DNA of 64,000 bases from Streptomyces sp. DH37 (GCF_029813835.1 NZ_JARVKV010000005.1:1-64000); one strand, 5' to 3'; counted from the first letter of the stretch, positions 33,581 to 43,032 are shown. Notes: generated by a model not told the origin, from the sequence alone. Program-made: numbers and translations.

Positions 33581-33598
33581 TATGCAACGAGTTGCATA
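33581..33598. promoter_or_regulatory. Palindromic PadR-type operator
   Basis: TATGCAAC-GA-GTTGCATA is a perfect 8-bp inverted repeat with a 2-bp centre. It lies 13 bp before the padR start and is the only AT-rich island in the area. PadR proteins bind such dyads and repress their own operons, so it is the likely autoregulatory site and may overlap the promoter. Confidence 0.75.
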
Positions 33599-33611
33599 TC
33601 AGGATCGCGGC

Positions 33612-34199
33612 ATGGCGCTCGAACACGCGATCCTCGTCTCCCTGCTGGAGAAGCCGGGCTCCGGCTATGAGCTGGCCCGGCGGTTCGAGCGGTCCATCGG
33701 GCACTTCTGGACCGCCACCCACCAGCAGATCTACCGCGTCCTCAAGCGCATGGAGGCCGACGGCTGGGTCGATGTGCGCGACGTGCCGCAGCAGGGCCGG
33801 CCGGACAAGAAGGAGTACGCGGTCTCGGCGTCCGGCCTGTCCGCCCTGGCCGAGTGGCTCCACGAGCCGGTCCAGCCGGAGAGCGTCCGGCACGACCTGG
33901 CCGTGAAGGTCCGCGGAGCGGCCTTCGACGACCCGGCCGCCCTGATCGGCGAGGTCGAGCGGCACCGGCGGATGCACCGGGACCGGCTCGCGCACTACCT
34001 GGAGGGTGAGCGGCGGGACTTCGGCGGGAGCGACGCCGCCGGAACCCCTGACTCCGGAGCGTCCGGCCCCGGAGGTTCCGATGCCGGGCGGGAACTTCAG
34101 CACGCGGTCCTCCGGGGCGGGATCGCCTACGAGCGGATGATGATCGCCTGGCTCGGCGACGTGCTCGACACCCTCCACCGCCTCGCGTCCCGCCGGTGA
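33612..34199 (+). CDS. PadR-family transcriptional regulator
   Basis: The 195-aa protein has an N-terminal winged helix (ALEHAILVSLLEKPGSGYELARRFE, then QIYRVLKRMEADGWV and a YAVSASG wing). A C-terminal helical Vir_act_alpha_C-type dimerisation region starts near residue 95. A low-complexity Gly/Ala/Ser insert lies at about 138-162. The ATG at 33612 is chosen over upstream TTG because AGGA is suitably placed and family proteins start MALEHAIL. It probably represses itself and the acyl-CoA dehydrogenase gene 174 bp downstream. Confidence 0.93.
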   Translation: MALEHAILVSLLEKPGSGYELARRFERSIGHFWTATHQQIYRVLKRMEADGWVDVRDVPQQGRPDKKEYAVSASGLSALAEWLHEPVQPESVRHDLAVKVRGAAFDDPAALIGEVERHRRMHRDRLAHYLEGERRDFGGSDAAGTPDSGASGPGGSDAGRELQHAVLRGGIAYERMMIAWLGDVLDTLHRLASRR

Positions 34200-34243
34200 C
34201 TCAGTGACTCAGCGACCCGGTGACCCGGCGACCCGGTGACCCG
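34196..34243 (+). repeat. Six 8-bp tandem repeats overlapping the padR stop
   Basis: Units alternate GTGACTCA, GTGACTCA, GCGACCCG, GTGACCCG, GCGACCCG, GTGACCCG, beginning inside the padR stop codon. They lie between padR and the next gene. No protein is encoded. They may be a slippage product or a protein-binding array. Confidence 0.7.
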
Positions 34244-34373
34244 CTGCCGGCCGGAAGGCCGCCCGCCGCGGCCGGCCCCGCGCCCCTCCCTTCCGCCGCC
34301 CCTCCCCGCACCCCCGACCCCGAGCCCCGACGACCCCGCTCCCGACGATCCCGAGCCCGAAAGGCGAACACCC

Positions 34374-36095
34374 ATGGCCGACCCGCTGCTGTTCAACCCC
34401 CGCACCTACGACCCGGCGCACTTCGACCCCGAGACCCGCAGGCTGCTGCGCGCCACCGTCGACTGGTTCGAGACCCGCGGCAAGCGCAGGCTGATCGAGG
34501 ACTACCGCAACCGCGCCTGGCTGGCGGACTTCCTCGCGTTCGCCGCCGGGGAAGGGCTGTTCGCGACCTTCCTCACCCCCGCCTCCGAGAGCGGCGGCCG
34601 GCGGGACGTGCGCTGGGACACCGCGCGGATCGCCGCCCTCAACGAGATCCTCGGCTTCTACGGCCTCGACTACTGGTACGCCTGGCAGGTCACCATCCTC
34701 GGCCTCGGACCGGTCTGGCAGAGCGGCAACGCCGCGGCCCGCGCACGCGCCGCCGAACTGCTCTCCCGGGGCGAGGTGTTCGCGTTCGGACTGTCGGAGA
34801 AGACCCACGGCGCCGACATCTACTCCACCGACATGCTGCTGGAGCCCGACGGCGCCGGCGGCTTCCGGGCCCGCGGTTCCAAGTACTACATCGGCAACGG
34901 CAACGCCGCCGGGCTCGTCTCCGTCTTCGGCCGCCGCACCGACGTCGAGGGCCCCGACGGCTACGTCTTCTTCGCGGCCGACAGCCGCCACCCGGCGTAC
35001 CACGTCGTGAAGAACGTCGTCGACTCCTCGAAGTACGTCAGCGAGTTCCGCCTCGAGGACTACCCGGTCGGCCCCGAGGACGTCCTGCACACCGGGCGCG
35101 CCGCCTTCGACGCCGCGCTCAACACCGTCAACGTCGGCAAGTTCAACCTCTGCACCGCCTCGATCGGCATCTGCGAGCACGCGATGTACGAGGCGGTCAC
35201 CCACGCCCGCAACCGGATCCTCTACGGCCGCCCCGTCACCGCCTTCCCGCACGTGCGCCGGGGGCTGACCGACGCGTACGTCCGCCTGGTCGGGATGAAG
35301 CTGTTCAGCGACCGGGCCGTCGACTACTTCCGCTCCGCGGGCCCCGAGGACCGCCGCTACCTGCTCTTCAACCCGATGACGAAGATGAAGGTGACCACCG
35401 AGGGCGAGAAGGTCATCGACCTGATGTGGGACGTCATCGCGGCCAAGGGCTTCGAGAAGGACACCTACTTCGCCCAGGCCGCCGTCGAGATCCGCGGGCT
35501 GCCGAAGCTGGAGGGCACGGTCCACGTCAACCTCGCGCTGATCCTCAAGTTCATGCGCAACCACCTGCTGGAGCCGGCCGGGTACGCGCCCGTGCCCACC
35601 CGCCTCGACGCCGCCGACGACGCCTTCCTCTTCCGGCAGGGACCGGCCCGCGGCCTGGGCTCCGTCCGCTTCCACGACTGGCGTCCCGCCTTCGACGCCC
35701 ACGCCCACCTCCCCAACGTCGGCCGCTTCCGCGAGCAGGCGGACGCCCTGTGCGAGTTCGTCGCCACCGCCGCCCCCGACGAGGAGCAGAGCCGCGACCT
35801 CGACCTGCTCCTCGCCGTCGGCCGGCTGTTCGCGCTGGTCGTGCACGGCCAGCTGATCCTGGAGCAGGCGGGTCTGACGGGTCTGGACGAGGACGTGCTC
35901 GACGAGCTGTTCGCCGTCCTCGTCCGCGACTTCTCCGCGCACGCGGTCGAGCTGTACGGCAAGGACTCCGCCACGGCGCGGCAGCAGGACTGGGCCCTGG
36001 GCGCGGTCCGGCGCCCCGTCGCCGACGACGCCCGGTCGGCGCGCGTGTGGGAACGTGTCGAGGCCCTCTCCGGGGCTTACGAGATGGCGCCGTGA
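34374..36095 (+). CDS. Acyl-CoA dehydrogenase family protein
   Basis: The 573-aa flavoprotein has typical acyl-CoA dehydrogenase features: FGLSEKTHGADIYST and SKYYIGNGNAAG in the FAD-binding middle beta domain, then a long C-terminal helical domain with NVGKFNLCTASIGICEHAMYEA. It is longer than the usual 380-400 aa, with about 150 extra C-terminal residues, as in the long FadE-type subgroup. It probably oxidises an acyl-CoA in the cytoplasm. The ATG at 34374 has GAAAGGCG upstream. The upstream padR suggests effector-controlled expression. Confidence 0.88.
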   Translation: MADPLLFNPRTYDPAHFDPETRRLLRATVDWFETRGKRRLIEDYRNRAWLADFLAFAAGEGLFATFLTPASESGGRRDVRWDTARIAALNEILGFYGLDYWYAWQVTILGLGPVWQSGNAAARARAAELLSRGEVFAFGLSEKTHGADIYSTDMLLEPDGAGGFRARGSKYYIGNGNAAGLVSVFGRRTDVEGPDGYVFFAADSRHPAYHVVKNVVDSSKYVSEFRLEDYPVGPEDVLHTGRAAFDAALNTVNVGKFNLCTASIGICEHAMYEAVTHARNRILYGRPVTAFPHVRRGLTDAYVRLVGMKLFSDRAVDYFRSAGPEDRRYLLFNPMTKMKVTTEGEKVIDLMWDVIAAKGFEKDTYFAQAAVEIRGLPKLEGTVHVNLALILKFMRNHLLEPAGYAPVPTRLDAADDAFLFRQGPARGLGSVRFHDWRPAFDAHAHLPNVGRFREQADALCEFVATAAPDEEQSRDLDLLLAVGRLFALVVHGQLILEQAGLTGLDEDVLDELFAVLVRDFSAHAVELYGKDSATARQQDWALGAVRRPVADDARSARVWERVEALSGAYEMAP

Positions 36096-36311
36096 GCGGC
36101 ACCGCGCCATCGCCGGGGAGCGGCCGGGCGGCCGGGGCCCGCCGCCTCGACCGCCGCCTCGGCCGCCGGGGCGGACACCACCGGCCCGGACACGCCGACG
36201 CCGGGTATGTGGCCCGCCGCGGGAGGCGGAGGTGATCCTGATTCCGGCAGGCACCGCGGGGGACCGGTCGCCGACGGACCCGGCGGATGAGACAGAGGAC
36301 GAGGTGTTGTG

Positions 36312-37265
36312 ATGAGCGGACCGGTCAACACGGTCGACGCGCCCCCCGGCCGGGCCGACACCGGCCACCCCACCGCGCCGTGCGTGGAGGTGGGCGACAG
36401 CCGCGAGGCGACGGTGGGGCGGATCCGGGTGCGCCGCGCACTGCCGCGCCGGGGCCGGCGCACGGTCGGCGCCTGGTGCTTCGCCGACCACATGGGACCG
36501 GCCGACGTCACCGAGGACAGCGGCCTGGACATCGGGCCCCACCCGCACATCGGCCTGCAGACCGTCACCTGGGTCACCGACGGGCAGGTGCTGCACCGCG
36601 ACAGCCTCGGCTCCGAGCAGGTCATCAAGCCCGGCCAGCTCAATCTGATGACCGCAGGCGGCGGCGTCTCCCACGCCGAGGAGGCCACCGGCCACTACCG
36701 CGGCACCCTGGAGGGCATCCAGCTGTGGGTCGCCCTCCCCGACGCCACCCGGCACGGGCCCGCCGCCTTCGAGCACCACGCCGAGCTGCCGCGGACCGGC
36801 CTGGACGGCGGCGCGGGAGCGGCGACCGTACTGGTCGGGGAGTTCGGCGGCCTCACCAGCCCGGCCCGTCACGACACACCGCTGACCGGGGCCGAACTCG
36901 ACCTGCGCGCCTCCGCCACCGTGCCGCTGCGCACCGACTTCGAGTACGCCCTGATCGTCCTGGAGGGAGCCGTCGCCGTCCACGGCCGGCCGCTGCGCCC
37001 GGGCAGGCTCGGCTACCTCGGCGAGGGCCGCGACGAGCTCCGCCTCGACGTGCGGGAGCCGACCCGCGCGATCCTGCTCGGCGGCGAGCCGTTCCCCGAA
37101 CCCATCGTCATGTGGTGGAACTTCGTCGGCCGCACCCGCGCCGAGATCGACGCCGCCCACGCCTCCTGGACCGCGCAGGACGACCGTTTCGGCCGCGTGC
37201 GCTCCTCCCTGCCGCTCATCCCCGCCGCGGCCCCGTACTGGCAGCGGGCCGGAGGCGACCGGTGA
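36312..37265 (+). CDS. Pirin family protein
   Basis: The 317-aa bicupin has the pirin metal site HPHIGLQTVTW in the first cupin and GGGVSHAEE further on. The C-terminal pirin domain has PFPEPIVMWWNFV. Bacterial pirins act as iron-binding regulators or quercetin dioxygenase-like enzymes; the role here is unknown. An ATG preceded by GAGG is preferred to the adjacent GTG at 36309. The 216 bp between it and the dehydrogenase gene contain nothing recognised. Confidence 0.92.
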   Translation: MSGPVNTVDAPPGRADTGHPTAPCVEVGDSREATVGRIRVRRALPRRGRRTVGAWCFADHMGPADVTEDSGLDIGPHPHIGLQTVTWVTDGQVLHRDSLGSEQVIKPGQLNLMTAGGGVSHAEEATGHYRGTLEGIQLWVALPDATRHGPAAFEHHAELPRTGLDGGAGAATVLVGEFGGLTSPARHDTPLTGAELDLRASATVPLRTDFEYALIVLEGAVAVHGRPLRPGRLGYLGEGRDELRLDVREPTRAILLGGEPFPEPIVMWWNFVGRTRAEIDAAHASWTAQDDRFGRVRSSLPLIPAAAPYWQRAGGDR

Positions 37266-37345
37266 CCGGGCCCCGCGCCCGGGTGCGCACCGCACCGGGC
37301 CGCCGGCGCCCGGAGACCGGCGTGGCGGGCTGAGGCGAGGGCCCG

Positions 37346-39226
37346 GTGACGAGGACGGAGAAGCGCGGAACCTCCCGGCCGCGGTCCGGGAGGCGCGCGC
37401 TCCTGGCCCAGCTGTCCGGCCCCGTGCGGCGCTTCCTGGCGACGGAGGTGGGCGGCGCGGGTCTGCTGCTGGGGGCCGTCGTGGTGGCGCTGCTGTGGGC
37501 CAACTCGCCGTGGTCCGGTTCGTACGAGTCCCTGTGGGCCACGGAGGCGTCGTTCTCACTCGGGGACGCCGACCTGTCGATGGACCTGGGGCACTGGGTG
37601 AGCGACGGCCTGATGGCCCTGTTCTTCTTCGTGATCGGCCTGGAGGTCCGGTACGAACTCTCCGTGGGGGAGCTGACCCACCGCCGCCGTGTCGCCGTCC
37701 CGGCCGTGGCCGCGCTCGGCGGGATGGCCGTTCCCGCACTCCTGTACCTGGCGGTCGCCTCCGACGGGGAGGCCGCGAAGGGGTGGGGCGTCGTCATCGG
37801 CACCGACACGGCGTTCATGCTGGGCGCGCTGGCCGTGGTGGGCCCCAGGTTCGCGACGCAGCTGCGGGTCTTCCTGCTGGCCCTCACCGTCATCGACGAC
37901 ATCGTCGCCGTGACCGTGATCGGCCTGGTCTACTCGGAGGCCGTCCGTCCGCCGGACCTCCTCGTCGTGCTCGCCCTCTGCGGGGTGCCGGTGCTGCTGA
38001 GCCGGCTGGGGACCTGGCGCGCCACCCCGTACGTCCTCGGCGTCCTGGCCCTGTGGCTCGCCACCGTCCAGGCGGGCCTGCACGCGTCCATCGCGGGCGT
38101 GCTCGGCGGTCTCCTCGTCCCCGCCCACGCGCCCGTGCGCGAGGACGTCGAGAGGGCGGCCCTGCGCTTCCGCGCCTTCCGGCAGTCCCCGCTGGCCGGT
38201 GTGGGCCTGTCGGCCCGTACGGGGCTGGCGCGGGCGGTGTCGGTCAACGAGCGGCTGCAGACGGTGCTGCACCCCTGGGCCAGCTATGTCGTCGTGCCGC
38301 TGTTCGCGCTGGCGAACGCCGGTGTCGACCTGCGTGGCGGTGTCCTCGCCGAGGCGCTCTCCTCCCCGGTCACCTGGGGAGTGGTCCTCGGCCTCGTCGT
38401 GGGCAAACCGCTGGGCGTGGGATTGAGCGCGGTCGCCGGCGCGCGGCTCGGTCTGGGGGAGCCGCCCAGGGGGGTCGGTCCGGGACAGGTGCTCGGCGGC
38501 GCCGCCCTGTCCGGGATCGGGTTCACGGTCTCCCTGCTGATCGCCGGCCTGGCCTTCGACGACCGGACCCTCCGCGACCAGGCGACCGTCGGCGTGCTGC
38601 TGGCGGCGGTGATCGCGACCGCCCTCGGATGGCTGCTGTTCCGCGCCGCCGCGGTCCTGCGCGGCGAGAGGGAGGCGGACCTGCCGCGTGTTCTCGACCG
38701 GCCGGTGGACACGGAGGCGGACCACATCAGAGGCCCCCGCGACGCGCCGCTGACCCTGGTGGAGTACGGCGACTTCGAGTGCCCGTTCTGCGCGCGCGCC
38801 ACAGGGGTCGCGCGCGAGCTGCGGGAGCGCTTCGGCGACGACCTGCGGTACGTCTTCCGCCATCTGCCGCTCCCCGACGTGCACCCGCACGCCGAACTCG
38901 CGGCCCGGGCGGCGGTCGCCGCCGACGCGCAGGGCCGCTTCTGGGAGATGCACGACCTGCTGTTCACCCACCACGAGCACCTGGAGATCGAGGACATCGT
39001 CGGCTACGCCGCCGAACTCGGCCTGGACGTGGAGGCGTTCCTCCGGGACCTCGACGACGAGCGGACGGCCGCCAGGGTGCGGGCCGACGCCGCCAGCGCC
39101 GAGGCCAGCGGCGCGCGCGGCACCCCGACCTTCTTCGTCGGCGGCAGGCGGCACACCGGGCCGTACGACGCGGAGACACTCGCCCGCGAACTCCGGGAGT
39201 CCGCCGGCGGCTCGCCCGCGCCGTAG
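37346..39226 (+). CDS. nhaA: Na+/H+ antiporter NhaA fused to a DsbA-like domain
   Basis: The 626-aa fusion has residues 30-430 as NhaA with 11-12 membrane segments, including the ion-site TVIDDIVAV (Asp-Asp) and the [11 protein letters not shown] loop. Residues 455-620 form a thioredoxin-fold DsbA-like domain with a CPFC redox centre (Cys479, Cys482) and cis-Pro GTPTFF. NhaA exchanges Na+ and H+. The fused oxidoreductase may be cytoplasmic or outside depending on topology. Such fusions are known in actinobacteria and are not an assembly error. The GTG start has GAGGCGAGGG upstream. Confidence 0.93.
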   Translation: MTRTEKRGTSRPRSGRRALLAQLSGPVRRFLATEVGGAGLLLGAVVVALLWANSPWSGSYESLWATEASFSLGDADLSMDLGHWVSDGLMALFFFVIGLEVRYELSVGELTHRRRVAVPAVAALGGMAVPALLYLAVASDGEAAKGWGVVIGTDTAFMLGALAVVGPRFATQLRVFLLALTVIDDIVAVTVIGLVYSEAVRPPDLLVVLALCGVPVLLSRLGTWRATPYVLGVLALWLATVQAGLHASIAGVLGGLLVPAHAPVREDVERAALRFRAFRQSPLAGVGLSARTGLARAVSVNERLQTVLHPWASYVVVPLFALANAGVDLRGGVLAEALSSPVTWGVVLGLVVGKPLGVGLSAVAGARLGLGEPPRGVGPGQVLGGAALSGIGFTVSLLIAGLAFDDRTLRDQATVGVLLAAVIATALGWLLFRAAAVLRGEREADLPRVLDRPVDTEADHIRGPRDAPLTLVEYGDFECPFCARATGVARELRERFGDDLRYVFRHLPLPDVHPHAELAARAAVAADAQGRFWEMHDLLFTHHEHLEIEDIVGYAAELGLDVEAFLRDLDDERTAARVRADAASAEASGARGTPTFFVGGRRHTGPYDAETLARELRESAGGSPAP

Positions 39227-39249
39227 TCCGGCCGCCGCCACGGCGGGGA

Positions 39250-39503
39250 TCAGCCGCCGGGCCGCTCCCGCGCGGGCAGCGACGACCATGGGTACCGGGC
39301 GGTCGTCGTGCCGGCGCCGTCCGCCGTCCGGGCGGAGGTGCCGGTGAACACGGCCCGCCCGCTCGCCCCGGAGAGCACGGACAGCGGGCGGCCCGGGGGC
39401 GGGTAGCCCCCGGGCCGGCCTCGCGCAGCGGCTCCAGGCGCCGCACGATGCCCGGGTCGTCGCCGGAGAAGCCGCGGGACTCCTCGACGGCCGTCTCCGG
39501 CAT
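39250..39503 (-). pseudogene. Possible small gene remnant in two frames
   Basis: Between nhaA and merR (39227-39645) the minus strand reads MPETAVEESRGFSGDDPG from an ATG at 39503, continuing protein-like for about 30 residues. The sequence stays plausible only by changing frame near 39415 into SVLSGASGRAVFTGTSAR and a TGA at 39250. I know no homologue. It may be a frameshifted small gene or chance. Confidence 0.2.
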
Positions 39504-39596
39504 CCCGGCGGGACCAGGCCGCCGGGGGTGGGCGGGGTCCGGGTCCCGCGGCCGCGCGGTCGGGGCCTTCCCGCCGCCCGTGGAGGGGAGACGGAG

Positions 39597-39638
39597 GGGG
39601 CTTCGGCGGAGGGACCGGGGTTCCACTGCCGAAGCCCC
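39597..39638 (-). terminator. Hairpin downstream of merR
   Basis: GGGGCTTCGGC (39597-39607) pairs perfectly with GCCGAAGCCCC (39628-39638) across a 20-nt loop. It starts 8 bp after the merR stop on the minus strand and is a likely transcription end. Confidence 0.6.
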
Positions 39639-39645
39639 GGAGCAC

Positions 39646-40548
39646 TCACCGCGCCGCGCGTCGCAGCTCCGCCCGCAGCGCCTGCTCCAGCCAGAGGTAG
39701 TGCTCCGGGGGCGTGGGGCTCGGCCGATTGCCTCTGACGAGGGAGAGCAGCCGGTGGAAGCGCTGGGCGTCGGCGGCGAGCCCCGCCTGGAGAGCCGCGA
39801 GGACCTCCCCCCTGTCCGCGCCGTGGAACAGCCGGGCCAGCACGGCCGAGGCCTCCTCTCCCGCCGGGTCCACTCCCCGTGCGCGGGCCTCGCCGACGGC
39901 CACCACGACCTGCCTGGTGAACCAGATGGAGGAACCGGGCCGTCCGGGCGTGTTCAGTTCGAGCATCCGCCTCATGCGGGCGCGGAAGTCGGGGTCCCGG
40001 ATGAGTTCGGCGAGTTCGAGCCAGGCGTCCACCTGCCCCGCGGAAGGGTTGTCGGGCAGCTCGATGGGCGAGCGGCGCAGGCGCTCGTCCATGTCCGGGG
40101 CGCCCTCCAGCCCGCCGGACACCTCCCTCATGAAGTCCTCGATGATCTCCCGGCGTTCGTCGGTCGACAGTCGTGCCAGTCTGTTCACAAGCGTCGTCTC
40201 CTCGGTGGTGGATCCGCGATGCGCGATCACGGACAGAACGGCCCGGTTCACCCTGAGCGCACGGATCTGCGCGTCCACGGCGGCGACGTGGCGGGCGGCC
40301 ACCTCCGCGACCGTCAGCTCACTGCGCAGGACGCGGCGCACCTCCTCCAGCCCCAGTCCCAGTTGCCGGAGACTGCGGATGAGGTCGAGGCGCGCGACGG
40401 CGTCGGCTCCGTACAGGCGGTAGCCGCTCGCGGACCGCCGTTCCGGCGTGAGCACGCCGATGTCCGACCAGTAGCGGATGCTGCGGACGCTCGCGGCCGT
40501 CCGGTCGGCGAGCTGCCCGATGGTGAGCAGGGGTTCTTCGTCGTTCAC
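39646..40548 (-). CDS. MerR-family transcriptional regulator
   Basis: The 300-aa protein has an N-terminal MerR winged helix (LLTIGQLADRTAASVRSIRYWSDIGVLTP, then SGYRLYGADAVARL) and a dimerisation helix. A long C-terminal domain of about 170 residues could be an effector-binding helical domain. No metal-binding Cys cluster is present, so it is not a classical metal sensor. The GTG start coincides with the predicted +1 of a MerR-type promoter, so the mRNA is probably leaderless and autoregulated. Confidence 0.92.
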   Translation of the reverse strand: MNDEEPLLTIGQLADRTAASVRSIRYWSDIGVLTPERRSASGYRLYGADAVARLDLIRSLRQLGLGLEEVRRVLRSELTVAEVAARHVAAVDAQIRALRVNRAVLSVIAHRGSTTEETTLVNRLARLSTDERREIIEDFMREVSGGLEGAPDMDERLRRSPIELPDNPSAGQVDAWLELAELIRDPDFRARMRRMLELNTPGRPGSSIWFTRQVVVAVGEARARGVDPAGEEASAVLARLFHGADRGEVLAALQAGLAADAQRFHRLLSLVRGNRPSPTPPEHYLWLEQALRAELRRAAR

Positions 40549-40554
40549 CCCGGA

Positions 40555-40585
40555 AGTCTGGACCTTCCACCCACTGGAGACTCAA
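40555..40585 (-). promoter_or_regulatory. MerR-type promoter with 19-bp spacer and internal dyad
   Basis: On the minus strand, -35 TTGAGT (40585-40580) and -10 CAGACT (40560-40555) are separated by 19 bp (40561-40579). The spacer holds an imperfect dyad, CTCCAGTGGGTGGAAG. An overlong spacer with a centred dyad is the hallmark of MerR-activated promoters. The -10 ends 7 bp before the merR GTG, implying a leaderless transcript. Confidence 0.7.
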
Positions 40586-40690
40586 GGCCGCCTGCCGGAC
40601 GGCCCGGCCGCGGCTCCGTCTACGCTCTCGTCCGACCCCCGGGAATCCGGGCCGACCGTTCCGCGACCGACCATCCGAGGTGCCGTCCGC

Positions 40691-41653
40691 ATGGGTTCCC
40701 GCCGAGCCGATCGTTCCCGTTCCCGCTCCCGTGCCCGCCCCAGGGGCGGCACACCGGCGCGCGGCGTCGTCCTCGCCCTCAGCGTGGCCACCGTGGCGGC
40801 GGGGGCGGGCGTCACCATCGTCGCGGGCGAGGGCCGCAGCGGACCGGCGGACCGGGTGACGGCGAACGCCACCGACACCGCCGGCAACACCGCCACCGCC
40901 GGCGGTACCACGGGCGAGGTCGCCGGCGGCGCGTCCCTCCCCTCCCCGTCCGCCCCGAGGGCGAGCGGGTCCGCCCCGGCCGGTGCCGGCGGGTCCGCCG
41001 AGCCCGGACGCAGCGCCGCCCCTTCCGCATCCGCGTCCGCGTCCGCCTCCGCGTCCGCCTCCGCGTCCGCCTCCGCGTCCGCCCCCGCCGGGGAGACGGC
41101 GCGGGCCGGGACCACGGGGAGCATGGGGACCACGGGGAGCTCGGGGAGTACGGGGACCGGCTCCGAGGGGACCGCCGGACCGGGTGGCGAGGAGTCCGCC
41201 CCCCGCGACTCCGGGACCGGCGCCGCGCCGGACGACGGCGGACCGGACGACGGCGGGCCGGAGGCCCGGGTGCTCGCGCTCGTCAACGAGGAGCGGGACG
41301 CCGCCGGTTGTCGGCCGGTCACCGCCAATACCCGGCTGACGCGGGCCGCGGACGACTACAGCGACGTCATGGCCGCCTCCGGCGTGATGTCCCACACGGG
41401 CCCCGACGGCTCCACGATGGCCGACCGGGTCGAGGCGGCCGGATACACCTGGTCCAACCTGGGCGAGAACATAGCCCGGGGACAGCCGGACGCCGCCTCG
41501 GTCGTGGACGCCTGGATGAACAGCCCCGGCCACCGCGCCAACATACTCGACTGCTCCTTCGAGGAACTGGGCGTCGGAATCCACTTCGGTGACGGCGGCC
41601 CGTGGTGGACCCAGAACTTCGGCACGAGCCGCCAGGACCTGTCCGACAAGTGA
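40691..41653 (+). CDS. Secreted CAP-domain (SCP/PR-1) protein
   Basis: The 320-aa protein starts with basic residues and a hydrophobic stretch (GVVLALSVATVAAGAGVTIVA, residues about 24-44), a signal peptide or anchor. A Ser/Ala/Gly/Pro-rich linker to about residue 190 includes a (SA)n run. The C-terminal CAP domain has LVNEERDAAGC, VMSHTGPDGSTMADR, NLGENIARG and NSPGHRANILD. Bacterial CAP proteins are extracellular; substrates are mostly unknown. GAGG lies 10 nt before the ATG. The IS5 remnant abuts the stop codon, so the last residues could have been altered by insertion. Confidence 0.9.
   Translation: MGSRRADRSRSRSRARPRGGTPARGVVLALSVATVAAGAGVTIVAGEGRSGPADRVTANATDTAGNTATAGGTTGEVAGGASLPSPSAPRASGSAPAGAGGSAEPGRSAAPSASASASASASASASASASAPAGETARAGTTGSMGTTGSSGSTGTGSEGTAGPGGEESAPRDSGTGAAPDDGGPDDGGPEARVLALVNEERDAAGCRPVTANTRLTRAADDYSDVMAASGVMSHTGPDGSTMADRVEAAGYTWSNLGENIARGQPDAASVVDAWMNSPGHRANILDCSFEELGVGIHFGDGGPWWTQNFGTSRQDLSDK
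41030..41082 (+). repeat. TCCGCG/TCCGCC hexamer array encoding a Ser-Ala linker
   Basis: About nine copies of a 6-bp unit lie in frame inside the CAP-domain gene and encode alternating Ser and Ala. The array is part of the flexible linker between membrane/signal segment and CAP domain. It is a slippage-prone, frame-neutral repeat. Confidence 0.7.
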
Positions 41654-42420
41654 TCCCGTCGGGGTTCGCGGAGCCGGAGGACGAGTGCCGCGAGGTGGAG
41701 TCCGGCCCGGTGGCGGGCGGCGAGTTCGCCGAAGCGGGTCGCGACGGCGCGGAACTGCTGGAGCCGGTTGAAGCAGCGTTCGACGCGTTCGACGGAGTTG
41801 CGGGGTTGCGGGCCTTGTAGAGGTTCCGGTCGGACGCCGGCGGCCCGACACCGGCCCGGGGCGCTCTCACCGCGTTCAGGATCGCGTCGAAGGCGGTCGA
41901 GTCGTTGACGTTGCCCGGCGTGACCAGCGCGGCCAGGGGACAGGTCCCGGCCGTCGCAGGCGAGATGGACCTTGGTGGTCAGCCCGCCGCGGGACCGGCC
42001 GGGCGCCCGGCCGGCCTGCGCGCGTTCCGGATGTTCCAGTTCGTCCCCGGCGCCGCCCCTTCTTGCGGGCGCCGACGGCGTGCTGGTGAGCGCGGTCGAT
42101 CGTGGAGCCGGCCGACACGGTCCACTCCACCGCTCCGACGGAGTCGCGGCGGACCCGAACCGCCTCGAGCAGGCGGGCCCGGGTCCCGTCCGCCCCCCAG
42201 CGGGCGAACCGCTCATGGACCGTCCGCCACGGCCCGAGGCGTTCCGGCAGGCCACACCACGGAGCACCCGTCCGCAACCGCCGCAACACCCCGTTGAGCA
42301 CCTGCCGTTGATCCCGCCACGGACGACCCCGCCCGTCAGCACCCGGCGACAGCCGAGCAATCCGCTCCCACGCCGCATCATCAGCTCTCCACGGCCCACC
42401 ACAAGATCGGTTACCTGACA
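41654..42420 (-). mobile_element. IS5-family transposase remnant
   Basis: Minus-strand reading in shifting frames gives TDLVVGRGEL, DDAAWERIARLSPG, then VLNGVLRRLRTGAPWCGLPE (42301 down) and STIDRAHQHAVGARKKG. RSRGGLTTKVHLACDG and VERCFNRLQQFRAVATRF follow near 41750. These are in the usual order of an IS5-type DDE transposase. A one-base deletion near 42377 breaks the start, and another frame change follows KKGRRRG. A central part between about 41880 and 41830 is missing. No clear terminal repeats were found. It is inactive and lies directly after the CAP-domain gene. Confidence 0.85.
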
Positions 42421-42500
42421 GGCGCTGGTACCGGGCCGCCGCGGCGGCGGTACGTCCGCGGCGCGCCGCCGTCCGCGGTGCACCGGTCCCCGCCCGTAGG

Positions 42501-42887
42501 TCATCCGTCGGTCACGGGCGAGACGAGGACGGCCACTGTGGCGTCCGCGCCCCGGTAGACCCTGCTGCTCCACACGGTGAGCCGGCCGGACAGGCCGTAC
42601 TTGCGGCCGAGGGCCCTGCGGACGCGGTCGGTGTCCGCGCGGTCCCCCAGCCGGGCCCGCGCCTCGACGGTCTCGCCGGTGACGTTGCCGCGGAAGTCGC
42701 AGGGCGCCACCGTGACCCGTCCGCTGCGGCGGATGCGCTTGACCTTGCCGCTGTCGGCCCTGGTCCACACGGCCAGCCCGTCCCCGTCGGGAACCACCCA
42801 GACCGGTGTGGACACCGCCCGGCCGTCCTTGCGGAACGTCGTCAGCGACACGTACTTCGCGGCGGCCGGCTCGGCGAGGGGGTTCAT
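42501..42887 (-). CDS. PPOX-class F420-dependent or flavin-binding protein
   Basis: The 128-aa split-barrel protein has MNPLAEPAAAKYVSLTTFRKDG and AVSTPVWVVPDGDGLAVWT, then KVKRIRRSGRVTVAPCDFRG. These features match the Rv2061-type branch of the pyridoxamine-5'-phosphate oxidase-like superfamily, whose members often use F420H2. The ATG at 42887 matches the family start. Upstream in-frame starts (42938, 43007) would add an unlikely extension. The substrate is unknown. Confidence 0.85.
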   Translation of the reverse strand: MNPLAEPAAAKYVSLTTFRKDGRAVSTPVWVVPDGDGLAVWTRADSGKVKRIRRSGRVTVAPCDFRGNVTGETVEARARLGDRADTDRVRRALGRKYGLSGRLTVWSSRVYRGADATVAVLVSPVTDG

Positions 42888-43032
42888 GATCGGGGTGTCC
42901 TTCCACGTGACCGGGCCCGTGCCGTGACGAGCCGCCATGGTGCGGACGACCGAAGCGGGTCCCGGTCGCCATCGTAGGTCGCGGCAGGGCGCGGCAAGCC
43001 GCAGCAAGCCGCCGTGGGCTGTCGGTGGCCGG

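Noticed and set aside
37346..39226. NhaA and DsbA as two genes joined by an error
   Set aside because: The frame is continuous with a natural linker, and the fusion is known in actinobacteria.
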